Shown: positions 26,271-34,555 of the stretch, piece by piece
Layout of the letters: each line of letters begins with the position of its first letter
Position numbering within the stretch: position 1 is the first letter of the stretch
Source of the DNA: CAXBBB01 sp963793245
GTDB lineage: Bacteria; Bacteroidota; Rhodothermia; Rhodothermales; BA12
Length of the DNA: 64,000 bases
Assembly: GCA_963793245.1 (NCBI GenBank)
Contig: CAWBZG010000004.1
Coordinates: 434,001 to 498,000, forward strand
Direction of reading: 5' to 3'
Program-made: the position numbers and the translations under genes
Notes under the pieces: model-generated
Told to the model about the DNA's origin: nothing
Database searches by the model: none
Seen by the model: only the letters and a program-made list of their open reading frames with translations

Positions 26271-27716
26271 TCACCCCTTGATTACGCGCCGCAAGGTTTG
26301 GTCGACCTGGTCGATCTGGAACGGTTTGGCGAGGATCGCAGCAATCGTAGCGTCGGGGTTTCCCGGTTCGGTGTCGCCGCTGAGGAGGACGATGGGCGGC
26401 GGCCCGTCGACGCGCGCAGCAGCGGCGGCGAAATCGCGTCCGTTCATCTCGGGCATGCCCAGGTCGGTGATGACGGCGTCGAAGGTCTCGCCCGATGCGA
26501 GTAGGGCGAGCGCATCGGCGGCGGATCCTACCTGGGTGGTTCGGTAGCCGCGCAGTTTGAGAAGGCGTCCGAGGACGGTGCGGACCATCTCTTCGTCGTC
26601 GACGATCAAGATGCGGGCGTCCATCTGATCCGGCTGAGCGACCGGAGTAGTGTCTACGTCGGGCGAATCGTCGGCGATGGGAAAGCGAAGCCGGAAATGG
26701 GTGCCGATGCCGGGTGCGCTGTCGACTTGGACGTCGGCCTCGTGCGCGCGCAAGATGCCGTACGCGACGGCCAAGCCCATGCCGGTTCCGTTTTCGCCTT
26801 TGGTCGAGAACATCGGCTCGAAGATGCGGGCGCGTACCTCGGCTGGCATGCCGTCGCCTGTGTCCGAGACGGTCACCAGGACGTGGCGCGGGCCGTCGGG
26901 TTTGGCGGTCAGCTTGATCCGCCCGCCGTTGGGCATCGCCTGGGCCGCGTTGAGGATCATGTTGACGAACACCTCGCGCAGTTCGTGGCCCGCTCCCAAA
27001 ATCGGCGGCGACGGGGCGAAGTCGTGTGTCAACTCGATGCGGATACCACTGCGGCGCGGCTCGTTGTACCAGTACGGCTTGGTGAGCATCGCGCACTCGT
27101 CGAGGATGTCGCCCAGGTACAGATGTTCGTAGCGGTTCTGCTTTTCCTGTCGCACGTACTGCTGAATCTTGCGCACGATAGCCGCTCCGTCGAGGGCCGC
27201 ACGCTCGATGGTCTGCACGTGCTCCTTGGCTCCGTTCTGCTCCGCCGTCGTCAGCTTGAGCAGTTCGGTGTGGCCGAGAATGCCCGAAAGCAGATTGTTC
27301 AGGTCGTGCGCGATCGCCATGCTCATCCGTCCCAGCGTCTCCATCCGGTTGCGCCGCGTCTGCGACACGTTCCAACTGCCCGGCTGCGTCAGCAGCTCGC
27401 CCGTCACGGCGACCGAAACCACCTCGCCTCGCGCGCCAAACGTCGGCAGGAAGTGGAGGAGCGTTGGCGTCGGTTCGGGCCGCCCGGCTATGTGTACGGT
27501 GACGACCTGACGGGTGACGAGATTGCCCTGCGCCGCCTCGCTCAGTGCCCCGTCGACCGTTGATCTGTCTTCGTCGGCCAGTCGCTGCCACACACTTTCC
27601 ATCCCGAACACGCTTCTCCACGTCGCATCGCGGTGATGGGCGGAGCCGTCGAGTCCGAAAGAGGCGACGAGCAGTTCGGTGGCGAGCGTGTCGCCGGGAG
27701 TTGGAGGGGATTCCAT
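26271..27716 (-). CDS. Hybrid sensor histidine kinase with C-terminal receiver domain
   Basis: 481 aa from ATG 27716. Order: an N-terminal PAS-like sensor region without membrane segments (residues ~10-115), a dimerisation helix with the phospho-acceptor His in MAIAHDLNNLLSGILGH (near 137), the ATPase domain (NMILNAAQAMPNGG, DTGDGMPAEV, FSTKGENGTGMGLAV), then a linker and a receiver domain (ILIVDDEEMVRT, phospho-Asp in AVITDLGMPEMNG, Lys in ILAKPFQ). This cytoplasmic layout resembles a NtrB-like kinase with a built-in receiver. No separate response regulator is adjacent. The frame is open upstream to 27779, but the MESPPTPGD start is preferred. Confidence 0.92.
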   Translation of the reverse strand: MESPPTPGDTLATELLVASFGLDGSAHHRDATWRSVFGMESVWQRLADEDRSTVDGALSEAAQGNLVTRQVVTVHIAGRPEPTPTLLHFLPTFGARGEVVSVAVTGELLTQPGSWNVSQTRRNRMETLGRMSMAIAHDLNNLLSGILGHTELLKLTTAEQNGAKEHVQTIERAALDGAAIVRKIQQYVRQEKQNRYEHLYLGDILDECAMLTKPYWYNEPRRSGIRIELTHDFAPSPPILGAGHELREVFVNMILNAAQAMPNGGRIKLTAKPDGPRHVLVTVSDTGDGMPAEVRARIFEPMFSTKGENGTGMGLAVAYGILRAHEADVQVDSAPGIGTHFRLRFPIADDSPDVDTTPVAQPDQMDARILIVDDEEMVRTVLGRLLKLRGYRTTQVGSAADALALLASGETFDAVITDLGMPEMNGRDFAAAAARVDGPPPIVLLSGDTEPGNPDATIAAILAKPFQIDQVDQTLRRVIKG

Positions 27717-27822
27717 GAACGGGGACGAACCGATGTAGGGTCGGAGGAATAGAGAAGGCACCTGCCGTCTCGCGTTCAAAATACGCGGGATGGTTGCTTC
27801 AAACTAACTACACATTTCGCCG

Positions 27823-29208
27823 ATGATCCACGACTCCGTCCTAGGCACGATAGGCCAGACGCCCCTCGTCCGCCTGAACGCCGTCACGCGCGCCCTCAAC
27901 GTGGCGGTCGCCGCCAAAGTCGAGTTTTTCAATCCAGGCGGAAGCGTCAAGGACCGCATCGCCGTCGGCATGATCGATGCCGCGGAGCAGGACGGAAGTC
28001 TGAAACCAGGCGGAACGATCATCGAAGGCACCAGCGGAAACACGGGCGCCGGACTCGCTATCGTCGCCATCTCACGCGGCTACCGCTGCATCTTCACGAC
28101 GACCGATAAGCAGAGCCAGGAAAAGATCGACGTGCTCCGCGCGTTCGGCGCTGAAGTCATCGTCTGCCCAACCGCCGTCGCCCCGGACGATCCGCGCTCG
28201 TACTACAGCGTCGCCCGCAGGCTGGCGACCGAGATCCCCAACAGCGTCTACCTCAACCAGTACGACAATCCCGCCAACGCCCAGGCGCACTACCTCGCGA
28301 CCGGCCCCGAGATCTGGGAGCAGACCGGCGGCAAGGTGACGCACTACTTCGCCGGAGCCGGAACGGGCGGCTCGATCAGCGGCACGGCGCGCTACCTCAA
28401 AGAGCAGAACCCCGACGTCAAAGTGATCGGCGTCGACCCGATGGGCAGCGTCTACCACAAATACTTCCATACGGGCGAGTTCGACCACGACGAGATCTAC
28501 CCGTATCTGACCGAGGGCGTCGGCGAGGACATCCTAGCCGAAAACATGGACTTCCAGATCGTCGACGACTACGTGCAGGTGACCGACAAGGCGGCGATGC
28601 AGATGACGCGGCGCTTGGCCAAAGAAGAAGGCCTGTTCATCGGACAGAGTTGCGGAATGGCCGTCGCCGGAATGCTGGACTGGATCGAGTCGCACCAGGA
28701 CGAGATGGGTGACGATGCGCTCGTCGTCGTGATGCTGCCCGACAGCGGCTTCCGCTACCTGAGCAAGACCTACAACGACGCGTGGATGAAAGGCCACGGC
28801 TTCCTCGAAGCGCCGGACACTCCGACGGCAGGACAGGTGCTCACCGACGGCGAAGAGCACCGACTGCGCGTCGTTTCCCCCTCCGACCGCGTCGCCGATG
28901 CCGTGGCGACGATGCAAGAGTTTGGCGTGTCGCAGCTTCCGGTCGTCGACGATGGCGAACCCGTCGGCAGTCTGAGCGAGAAGGCACTACTCGCCGCCCT
29001 GATCGCCGATGCAGGCGTGGCTTCTGGGCGTGTCGGCGACGTGATGGATGCGCCGTTCGCCGTCGTCGCGTCGAGCGCGCGGCTCGACCGCATGATGCCG
29101 CATCTGGAATCCGCCGGCGCTGTCCTCGTCGAAACCGGCGACGGTCTGCGCATCCTGACGCGGAGCGATGCGGTTGCCGCGCTCGCTCGGCGGACGCTGG
29201 TGGCCTAG
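27823..29208 (+). CDS. Cystathionine beta-synthase-type PLP enzyme with C-terminal CBS domains
   Basis: 461-aa fold-type II PLP enzyme of the cysteine synthase/cystathionine beta-synthase group. Seen: NPGGSVKDRIAVGMID with the PLP Lys (Lys43), EGTSGNTGAGLAIVA for the substrate carboxylate, FAGAGTGGSISGTARYL for PLP phosphate, and LPDSGFRYLSKTYNDAWM. After about residue 335 come two CBS domains (DRVADAVATMQEFGVSQLPVVDDGEPVGSL and a second copy ending ILTRSDAVAAL), the likely regulatory part. The N-terminal haem segment of animal CBS is absent. The lyase partner is not adjacent, so cysteine synthase activity cannot be excluded. Divergent from the histidine kinase. Confidence 0.92.
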   Translation: MIHDSVLGTIGQTPLVRLNAVTRALNVAVAAKVEFFNPGGSVKDRIAVGMIDAAEQDGSLKPGGTIIEGTSGNTGAGLAIVAISRGYRCIFTTTDKQSQEKIDVLRAFGAEVIVCPTAVAPDDPRSYYSVARRLATEIPNSVYLNQYDNPANAQAHYLATGPEIWEQTGGKVTHYFAGAGTGGSISGTARYLKEQNPDVKVIGVDPMGSVYHKYFHTGEFDHDEIYPYLTEGVGEDILAENMDFQIVDDYVQVTDKAAMQMTRRLAKEEGLFIGQSCGMAVAGMLDWIESHQDEMGDDALVVVMLPDSGFRYLSKTYNDAWMKGHGFLEAPDTPTAGQVLTDGEEHRLRVVSPSDRVADAVATMQEFGVSQLPVVDDGEPVGSLSEKALLAALIADAGVASGRVGDVMDAPFAVVASSARLDRMMPHLESAGAVLVETGDGLRILTRSDAVAALARRTLVA

Positions 29209-29242
29209 CGCTACTTTGCATCGTCGCGGGTTTTCCTGCGCG

Positions 29243-29255
29243 GACCTGCCAGGTC
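29243..29255. repeat. Short CCTGCCAGG palindrome
   Basis: GACCTGCCAGGTC, a 13-base self-complementary string in the gap between the cystathionine synthase and DUF3467 genes. It matches the arm of the hairpin family seen at 11781, 34511 and 36985, but only one arm is present. Confidence 0.4.
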
Positions 29256-29284
29256 TCAACCTCTCTTTTCTACACTCTACTTTT

Positions 29285-29617
29285 ATGGCCGACCAGAACA
29301 AAGACAACAACGACTCGTCGCTCAACATCGAGCTTCCCGAGGGCATCGCCGAAGGCATCTACTCGAACCTCGTCATGATCGCGCACTCGTCCGAAGAGTT
29401 CGTGCTCGACTTCATCCGCATCATGCCCGGCCTGCCTCAGGCGCGCGTGAAGAGCCGCGTCGTCGTGACCCCGCAGCACGCCAAGCGCCTGCTCGCCGCC
29501 CTCGCCGACAACATCGACCGCTACGAAGACACGCACGGCGAGATCGTCGAGCACGGCGCCGGCACGTTCGCCGGACAGCCTGGCTTCCACTTCGGCGGAC
29601 ACGGCGGCGAGGCGTAA
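29285..29617 (+). CDS. DUF3467 family protein
   Basis: 110 aa from the ATG at 29285 (MADQNKDNND). DUF3467 is a small cytoplasmic family common in Bacteroidota with no assigned function. Seen: IELPEGIAEGIYSNLVMIAHSSEEFVLDF (a viral-capsid-like short fold has been suggested for relatives; I cannot confirm that), followed by ARVKSRVVVTPQHAKRLLAALADNI. The last ~15 residues are Gly/His-rich. Its final bases (CTTCGGC...GGCGGCGAGGCGTAACGA) are repeated at 32090-32125, where they mark the left edge of a tandem duplication. It follows the cystathionine synthase gene by 76 bp. Confidence 0.88.
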   Translation: MADQNKDNNDSSLNIELPEGIAEGIYSNLVMIAHSSEEFVLDFIRIMPGLPQARVKSRVVVTPQHAKRLLAALADNIDRYEDTHGEIVEHGAGTFAGQPGFHFGGHGGEA

Positions 29618-29633
29618 CGAATCGGTTTTAGGT

Positions 29634-29642
29634 GGGGGGGGG
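29634..29642. repeat. Poly-G tract upstream of BNR-repeat T9SS protein gene
   Basis: Nine consecutive G residues, 60 bp upstream of the ATG at 29702. A tract of this length in a leader is prone to slippage and could change promoter spacing. The paralogous leader at 32118-32199 has no such tract. Confidence 0.7.
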
Positions 29643-29701
29643 TAAACGGGTGTTATTCTGCCCGCGCGTCTGCTCGCCGGGCGCATTAGATCTGTTTCTA
29701 C

Positions 29702-32056
29702 ATGCCGACCGTGATGCGTTTCCTCGTTCTGCTCGCCCTCCTCCTCGCTCCGTCGCTTTCGGCGCAAACGTGGAGGCCGGTTCCACCGCCAGGATCGCTT
29801 CCCTACGCGACTCAGATAACGGGCATTCATCCCGATACCGTGCTGATGCTGCGGCAACTTCCGTTTGGGAGTCTGTCCTCTGTTCTGCGTTCGGTTGATG
29901 GGGCGCGTACGTGGGAGTCGGTCGATTTGGGGGTGACGTTCTATGAGGGACTGACATTTAATCAGGGACTGGCACTGAACGAGGAGTATGATCTCGTTTC
30001 GCTCGGTGGCTCCGGCTGGGCAATCGGAGGCGCCGATCCGACGGGCGCTTCCCACCTGCTGATTTCGCCGGATCAAGGAGCGACGTGGACCGAGCGCGAG
30101 CTTGCCACAGGCGGAGGAGTGCGGTGCGTCCAGCCGTTTGGGGCAGACTCACTCGTCGTCGCCCAGATCGAGCGGATCGAACCCCGAAGCTACGGTTGGC
30201 GCTACTTCGTCGGCGCGCAGAGTGGCGGCCCGTGGCGTGCGATAAGCGGACTCCGACGTTCGGCAATCGACTGCGAGGTCGGGCCTGATGAGATACTCTA
30301 CTCTGTGATTTATGGCCCGGCGCAGCAGCAAATTGAGCGCTCCGCAGACCGAGGTGCGACTTGGGACACGCTCACTGTAACAGCGCCCCAGGGAGGCTCG
30401 ACGCAGATCTCTAGCGTGCTCGCGCTGGGGCGGGATACGCTGCTCGCTGTGTCGTTCCGCAACGTGCTTCGGAGCGTCGACGGAGGTGCGTCGTGGGAGT
30501 CGCGACTTCGGGTGGATACACGGTCTGTGGCGAATGGGGTACAGCTCTCCATCGGGACTGACGGGCGTTTGGTTGGGGTGACGCCGTTCTTGCGGCGACT
30601 GGACGATGGTTCGTTTCAGCCCACGGTCTACGTGAGTGCCGATCGGGGCGCATCGTGGAGCGGCATTGATGGCGACGCGTTGCGCTTTCGCTCTCACCTC
30701 TCGCCACCTACGGCTTCGGCCGCGTTCTCCCGTGCGCCGGACGATCTGCTCGTAGGCATGAATTCCTTTGGAGATACAGTCTGTTTAACCAAAACGACCG
30801 GTCCTGACAACCAGTTTTTGGTGGGGCACCAGAGTTCATTTGGGAGGCTTTTCCGAGGAGCACTGGATGACCTGTCGCCCGACGACGGCGCCCCGGTCGG
30901 ATTCAAAGGCTTCTCCGCTCTTCCGACGCTGTCGGGGAGGCTGGGCGTAGTCGTGGGTATCGAGAACGGGGGTATCCGGAGGGGAAGTCTGAGTTGCGGG
31001 TTTGGGTGGGGGCGTGGCTACCCGGAATCTCCGTCGACGCCCGTTCTCGCTGCGTTGGATGAGTCGGGAAGAGGCGTCGTGCTTTCGGACAGTGCGGGAC
31101 AACGGGTTCTCTCTCCGTCGCCCACGTTCGTCGGCGGTGAGGCCAATCTGTCGACGTGGAGGGATCTGACGTACGAAGGGCGCTATCTAGCCGTCTCCGA
31201 GCGCGCCGTCTGGACCTCGACGGACGGGGCCGAGTGGACCTACCGCGCGACATTGCCTCCGTCCAACACGTCATCGCCCGTCGGCATAGCGGGCACGTCG
31301 ACCGGAGTTGTCGTCACTTACCGCGACACTGCGCCGATGCGACTCGACGGCGATAGATGGACCACCGTTTCGGGCGATGAGTCAATCTCTGAGTTTAGAG
31401 GCATCGAACGCTCGCGCGGCGAGTATCGGGCCTGGGGCGAGGGCGGCGTGATCGTTTCGACCGACGACGCCGTCAACTGGTCTCCGCTAGGTTCGGGGTT
31501 GGACAATGAGACGGTGTATAGCCTACTCTCGCTCGGTGATGGGCGCTACCTCGTCGGCACCGCATCCGGTGTTTGGGAATTGCGTGATTCTTTGGGGGTC
31601 TGGACTCGCTTAGATTCTGGAATCGACACCGATACCTTCGGTCCCGTTCTGGGGCTTCAGGTGTTTGCTACCTCGTCTTTTGAGTACGAGGACATCATAC
31701 CGGCTTACTACCAAGTGATCGCCTACACCGAACAGCAAGCCTACATCGGATTCGATCTGGGGACCAACTTCACCGATGCGCCTGTGGTGACCAAAACCGC
31801 GCTCACCCTCGGTAGCCCGTCACCAACCCCAAGCGCTCAGGGCGTTCGCTTCGACGTGTCGACGCCCACCTCCGCCACGCTCGAAGCCTACGATCTGCTC
31901 GGTCGCCGAGTCTGGCAAAGCGACCTGCAGCCCGGCACCCACTCCGCCGAATGGGATGGCAATGGCGCCGACGGTGGCCGCGTATCGGCGGGCGTCTACC
32001 TGATCGTCCTGCGCACCGAGTCCGAAACGCGCACCACGCACGCCGTCCTGCTCTGA
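29702..32056 (+). CDS. BNR-repeat surface protein with T9SS sorting domain (copy 1)
   Basis: 784 aa. Signal peptide MRFLVLLALLLAPSLSAQ (Met5 at 29714 is an alternative start), then a beta-propeller-like body with BNR motifs (SVDGARTWESV, SPDQGATWTERE, SADRGATWDTL, SVDGGASWESR, STDGAEWTYRA, STDDAVNWSPLG). The last ~85 residues are a type A sorting domain (SPSPTPSAQGVRF...LEAYDLLGRRVWQSD...GVYLIVLRTES). It is therefore exported through the outer membrane by T9SS and held on or released from the cell surface. BNR repeats occur in sialidases, but the catalytic FRIP/Arg triad is not recognised, so no enzyme activity is claimed. It is a tandem paralogue of the next gene. Confidence 0.86.
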   Translation: MPTVMRFLVLLALLLAPSLSAQTWRPVPPPGSLPYATQITGIHPDTVLMLRQLPFGSLSSVLRSVDGARTWESVDLGVTFYEGLTFNQGLALNEEYDLVSLGGSGWAIGGADPTGASHLLISPDQGATWTERELATGGGVRCVQPFGADSLVVAQIERIEPRSYGWRYFVGAQSGGPWRAISGLRRSAIDCEVGPDEILYSVIYGPAQQQIERSADRGATWDTLTVTAPQGGSTQISSVLALGRDTLLAVSFRNVLRSVDGGASWESRLRVDTRSVANGVQLSIGTDGRLVGVTPFLRRLDDGSFQPTVYVSADRGASWSGIDGDALRFRSHLSPPTASAAFSRAPDDLLVGMNSFGDTVCLTKTTGPDNQFLVGHQSSFGRLFRGALDDLSPDDGAPVGFKGFSALPTLSGRLGVVVGIENGGIRRGSLSCGFGWGRGYPESPSTPVLAALDESGRGVVLSDSAGQRVLSPSPTFVGGEANLSTWRDLTYEGRYLAVSERAVWTSTDGAEWTYRATLPPSNTSSPVGIAGTSTGVVVTYRDTAPMRLDGDRWTTVSGDESISEFRGIERSRGEYRAWGEGGVIVSTDDAVNWSPLGSGLDNETVYSLLSLGDGRYLVGTASGVWELRDSLGVWTRLDSGIDTDTFGPVLGLQVFATSSFEYEDIIPAYYQVIAYTEQQAYIGFDLGTNFTDAPVVTKTALTLGSPSPTPSAQGVRFDVSTPTSATLEAYDLLGRRVWQSDLQPGTHSAEWDGNGADGGRVSAGVYLIVLRTESETRTTHAVLL
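31121..31326. repeat. Segment nearly identical to 33562-33767
   Basis: The 206-bp stretch starting CCCACGTTCGTCGGCGG inside copy 1 differs from the stretch in copy 2 at about a dozen positions. This is much closer than the N-terminal halves of the same two genes, where only scattered similarity remains. Confidence 0.75.
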
Positions 32057-32199
32057 GGCGAGTTCGCGGTCTATCCGGGTCGCACGACCCTCCACTTCGG
32101 CAAACCCGGCGGCGAGGCGTAACGAAGCCGTTGGTCAGCGTGAGTTTGGGCCAGTGCTGGTTATTCTTACGTGCGCCTGTCGCACCGAATCTGTACTCA

Positions 32200-34497
32200 A
32201 TGCCTACCGACATGCGTCTCCTCGTTCTGCTCGCCCTCCTCGTTGCTCCTGTCGCGGGTGCTCAAGACTGGACGGCTGTCCCGCCTCCGTTCCCTCAGAC
32301 TCAGGCCGTCGAAATCACTGGGCTGAATGTAGATACGCTGTTTATGGTTGCGGATGGACTCTACCGCAGCACGGACGCGGGTGAGAGTTGGATGCGACTC
32401 GATATAGTTCTCGATGAGGGTGGGCAGGCAGTCAGAGATCATTCGATCGTGACGCTTTTGCCCGGTGGCGGTGTGGCTGTAACGGGGCGGCTCAGCGCGG
32501 CTGAAGACCCACAGGTTTACGTGAGTGAGGATGCCGGAACGACATGGCGGTCGCTGGGCGTCGTAGGCTCCGTCGTCGAACCGTTCGGTGTCGATTCGCT
32601 GCTAGTTGGCGACTTTCGGACGATCCTGCTCGAAAACTGCGATTGGAGATGCACCAGCATCGGCGGAACCGTAGTGGCACGTGACGGAAGCGGTCGGCGA
32701 GACGACGTGTTCAGCCGCGTCCAATGGCACGAAGCCGCGGTCTCCGCGGATGGCAACGCGATCTACGGCTCCATCGAGTACGCTTCGGCTCCAGTCGAGC
32801 GCTCCCGAGATCGGGGTCTGACGTGGGATACGCTCTCCGTTGCCAACGCGCTCGATCTGCTGACGCTGGGCGGCGACACGCTCATCGTTGCGACGTTCGA
32901 CGGCATCTCGTCCTCCATCGACGGAGGCGACACGTTCCAAACGGCTTTCGCAATTCCGGGCGGGCGAAGCTTCGACGGCGAGTTGACGACGAGTCCCCAC
33001 GGCTGGCTCTACGCCCGATTCGGCGGTGGCGTGCCGGGTTCTCCTGCTAGCCAGTACGCCCTGCTGGTGAGCAAAGACCGCGGCGTCACGTGGGAATCCC
33101 TCTCGACTGAAACCGCGAAGGGACGCGCATTTCTGCCAGCCGCCGTTCCCGTTGGCGTCTGGGCACGAACGCCCGACGACGTGTGGTTTTCATCGGCCTC
33201 GACGGAGTACGTGTGCGTAACTAAATCAGGTAGCGGGTCGTCCGATCCATCGCAATGGTTTGCTGGGGGAGGGCATCTCGCCTTTGTCTATCGCGGAACG
33301 CCTGGCAATTGGACAGTCGATCCGAACGTGCCGGTCGGCTGGCGAGGATATTCTGCGCTGAGCACGCTTTCCGGCATCATCGGTGAGAGTGCCGCAACGC
33401 ATGACGGATTGTTCTTTGGCGGTGGAGCACCTTGCGACGAACTCTGGTACAGCTACGGAGGACAAGTCAACAGGCAGCCGGTACTGGTGGCGAATGCGTC
33501 ACGGAATGAGCAGCAGGTGGTGCTGTCCGACAGCGCAGGCGTACGGCGACTGTCGCCCGCTCCCACGTTCGTCGGCGGCGAGGCCGATCTGTCGACGTGG
33601 AAGGATCTGACGTACGAAGGGCGCTATCTAGCCGTCTCCGAGCGCGCCGTCTGGACCTCGACGGACGGGGCAGAGTGGACCCACCGCGCGGCATTGCCTC
33701 CGTCCAACACGTCATCGCCCGTCGGCATCGCGGGCACGTCGACCGGAGTCGTTGTCGTCTACCGCGATGGAGCGACGATGCGTCTCGACGGTGACGTCTG
33801 GACGAGCGTCTCGGGGACTCAATCGGTTGCCGAGTTTCAGGGGATCGAGCGCTCCCGCGCTGACTATCGGGCTTGGGGAAAAGGAGGCGTCGTCGTTTCG
33901 ATGGATGATGCCGCCAACTGGTCGCCATTGGGTTCGGGATTGGACGACGAGACGGTGTATAGCTTCCTTTCCCTCGGCGACGGTCGGTATCTCGCCGGAA
34001 CCGAATCGGGAGTGTGGGAGCTTTCGGACTCCAACTCGGCCTGGATGCGGCTTGATACCGGCATCGACACCGACACGTACGGTCCCGTTCTCGCGCTCCA
34101 ACTCAGCCCGTACCAGCCCTGCTTTTATGAGAACTTCTGCGGCGTCGCGTACCAAGTCCTCGCGTTCACCGAGCAGCAGGCGTACATGGGCTTCGATCTC
34201 GGCTCTGACTTCACCGATGCGAGCAGGGCGACCGAAACCACGCTCACTCTCAGCAACCCGTCACCGACGCCCAGCATGGGCGGCGTCCGCCTCGACGTGA
34301 CGACCCCCACTCGGGCTACACTCGAAGCCTACGATCTGCTCGGGCGCCGGGTGTGGCAAACCGACGTGCAGCTCGGCGCTGGCTCCATCGAGTGGAACGG
34401 TACTGGCACCAACGGTGGCCGCGTTGGGGCAGGCGTTTACCTGATCGTCCTGCGCACTGATTCCGAAACGCGCACCACACGCGCCGTCCTGCTCTAA
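32200..34497 (+). CDS. BNR-repeat surface protein with T9SS sorting domain (copy 2)
   Basis: 765 aa from ATG 32200 (MPTDMRLLVLLALLVAPVAGAQ). Same order as the upstream gene: signal peptide, BNR-type propeller (STDAGESWMRL, SEDAGTTWRSL, SRDRGLTWDTL, SIDGGDTFQTA, SKDRGVTWESL, STDGAEWTHRA), then a type A sorting domain (LSNPSPTPSMGGVRL...LEAYDLLGRRVWQTD...GVYLIVLRTDS). The N-terminal half differs strongly from copy 1 while the region from about residue 455 onward is close to it, so the binding face may have diverged while the framework was kept. It carries Cys pairs absent from copy 1 (LENCDWRCTS, CFYENFCG). The frame is open far upstream, but that stretch overlaps copy 1 and is not coding. Confidence 0.86.
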   Translation: MPTDMRLLVLLALLVAPVAGAQDWTAVPPPFPQTQAVEITGLNVDTLFMVADGLYRSTDAGESWMRLDIVLDEGGQAVRDHSIVTLLPGGGVAVTGRLSAAEDPQVYVSEDAGTTWRSLGVVGSVVEPFGVDSLLVGDFRTILLENCDWRCTSIGGTVVARDGSGRRDDVFSRVQWHEAAVSADGNAIYGSIEYASAPVERSRDRGLTWDTLSVANALDLLTLGGDTLIVATFDGISSSIDGGDTFQTAFAIPGGRSFDGELTTSPHGWLYARFGGGVPGSPASQYALLVSKDRGVTWESLSTETAKGRAFLPAAVPVGVWARTPDDVWFSSASTEYVCVTKSGSGSSDPSQWFAGGGHLAFVYRGTPGNWTVDPNVPVGWRGYSALSTLSGIIGESAATHDGLFFGGGAPCDELWYSYGGQVNRQPVLVANASRNEQQVVLSDSAGVRRLSPAPTFVGGEADLSTWKDLTYEGRYLAVSERAVWTSTDGAEWTHRAALPPSNTSSPVGIAGTSTGVVVVYRDGATMRLDGDVWTSVSGTQSVAEFQGIERSRADYRAWGKGGVVVSMDDAANWSPLGSGLDDETVYSFLSLGDGRYLAGTESGVWELSDSNSAWMRLDTGIDTDTYGPVLALQLSPYQPCFYENFCGVAYQVLAFTEQQAYMGFDLGSDFTDASRATETTLTLSNPSPTPSMGGVRLDVTTPTRATLEAYDLLGRRVWQTDVQLGAGSIEWNGTGTNGGRVGAGVYLIVLRTDSETRTTRAVLL
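33562..33767. repeat. Segment nearly identical to 31121-31326
   Basis: Second copy of the 206-bp conserved block, lying 2441 bp to the right of the first inside the paralogous BNR gene. Confidence 0.75.
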
Positions 34498-34510
34498 CTC
34501 GCGCGCTGGA

Positions 34511-34542
34511 GACCTGGCAAGTCGCCCACGACCTGTCAGGTC
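34511..34542. terminator. CCTGGCAAG/CCTGTCAGG-family hairpin, convergent gene ends
   Basis: GACCTGGCAAGTCG and CGACCTGTCAGGTC pair with two mismatches around CCCA. It differs from the hairpin at 11781 at only four positions over 30 bases. It lies between the end of BNR copy 2 and the end of the convergent LptF/LptG gene. Confidence 0.7.
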
Positions 34543-34555
34543 CGCGCATACCTAC

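Noticed and set aside
29702..32056. Sialidase activity for the BNR-repeat proteins
   Set aside because: BNR motifs are present but the catalytic Arg triad, FRIP motif and Tyr/Glu pair are not recognised.
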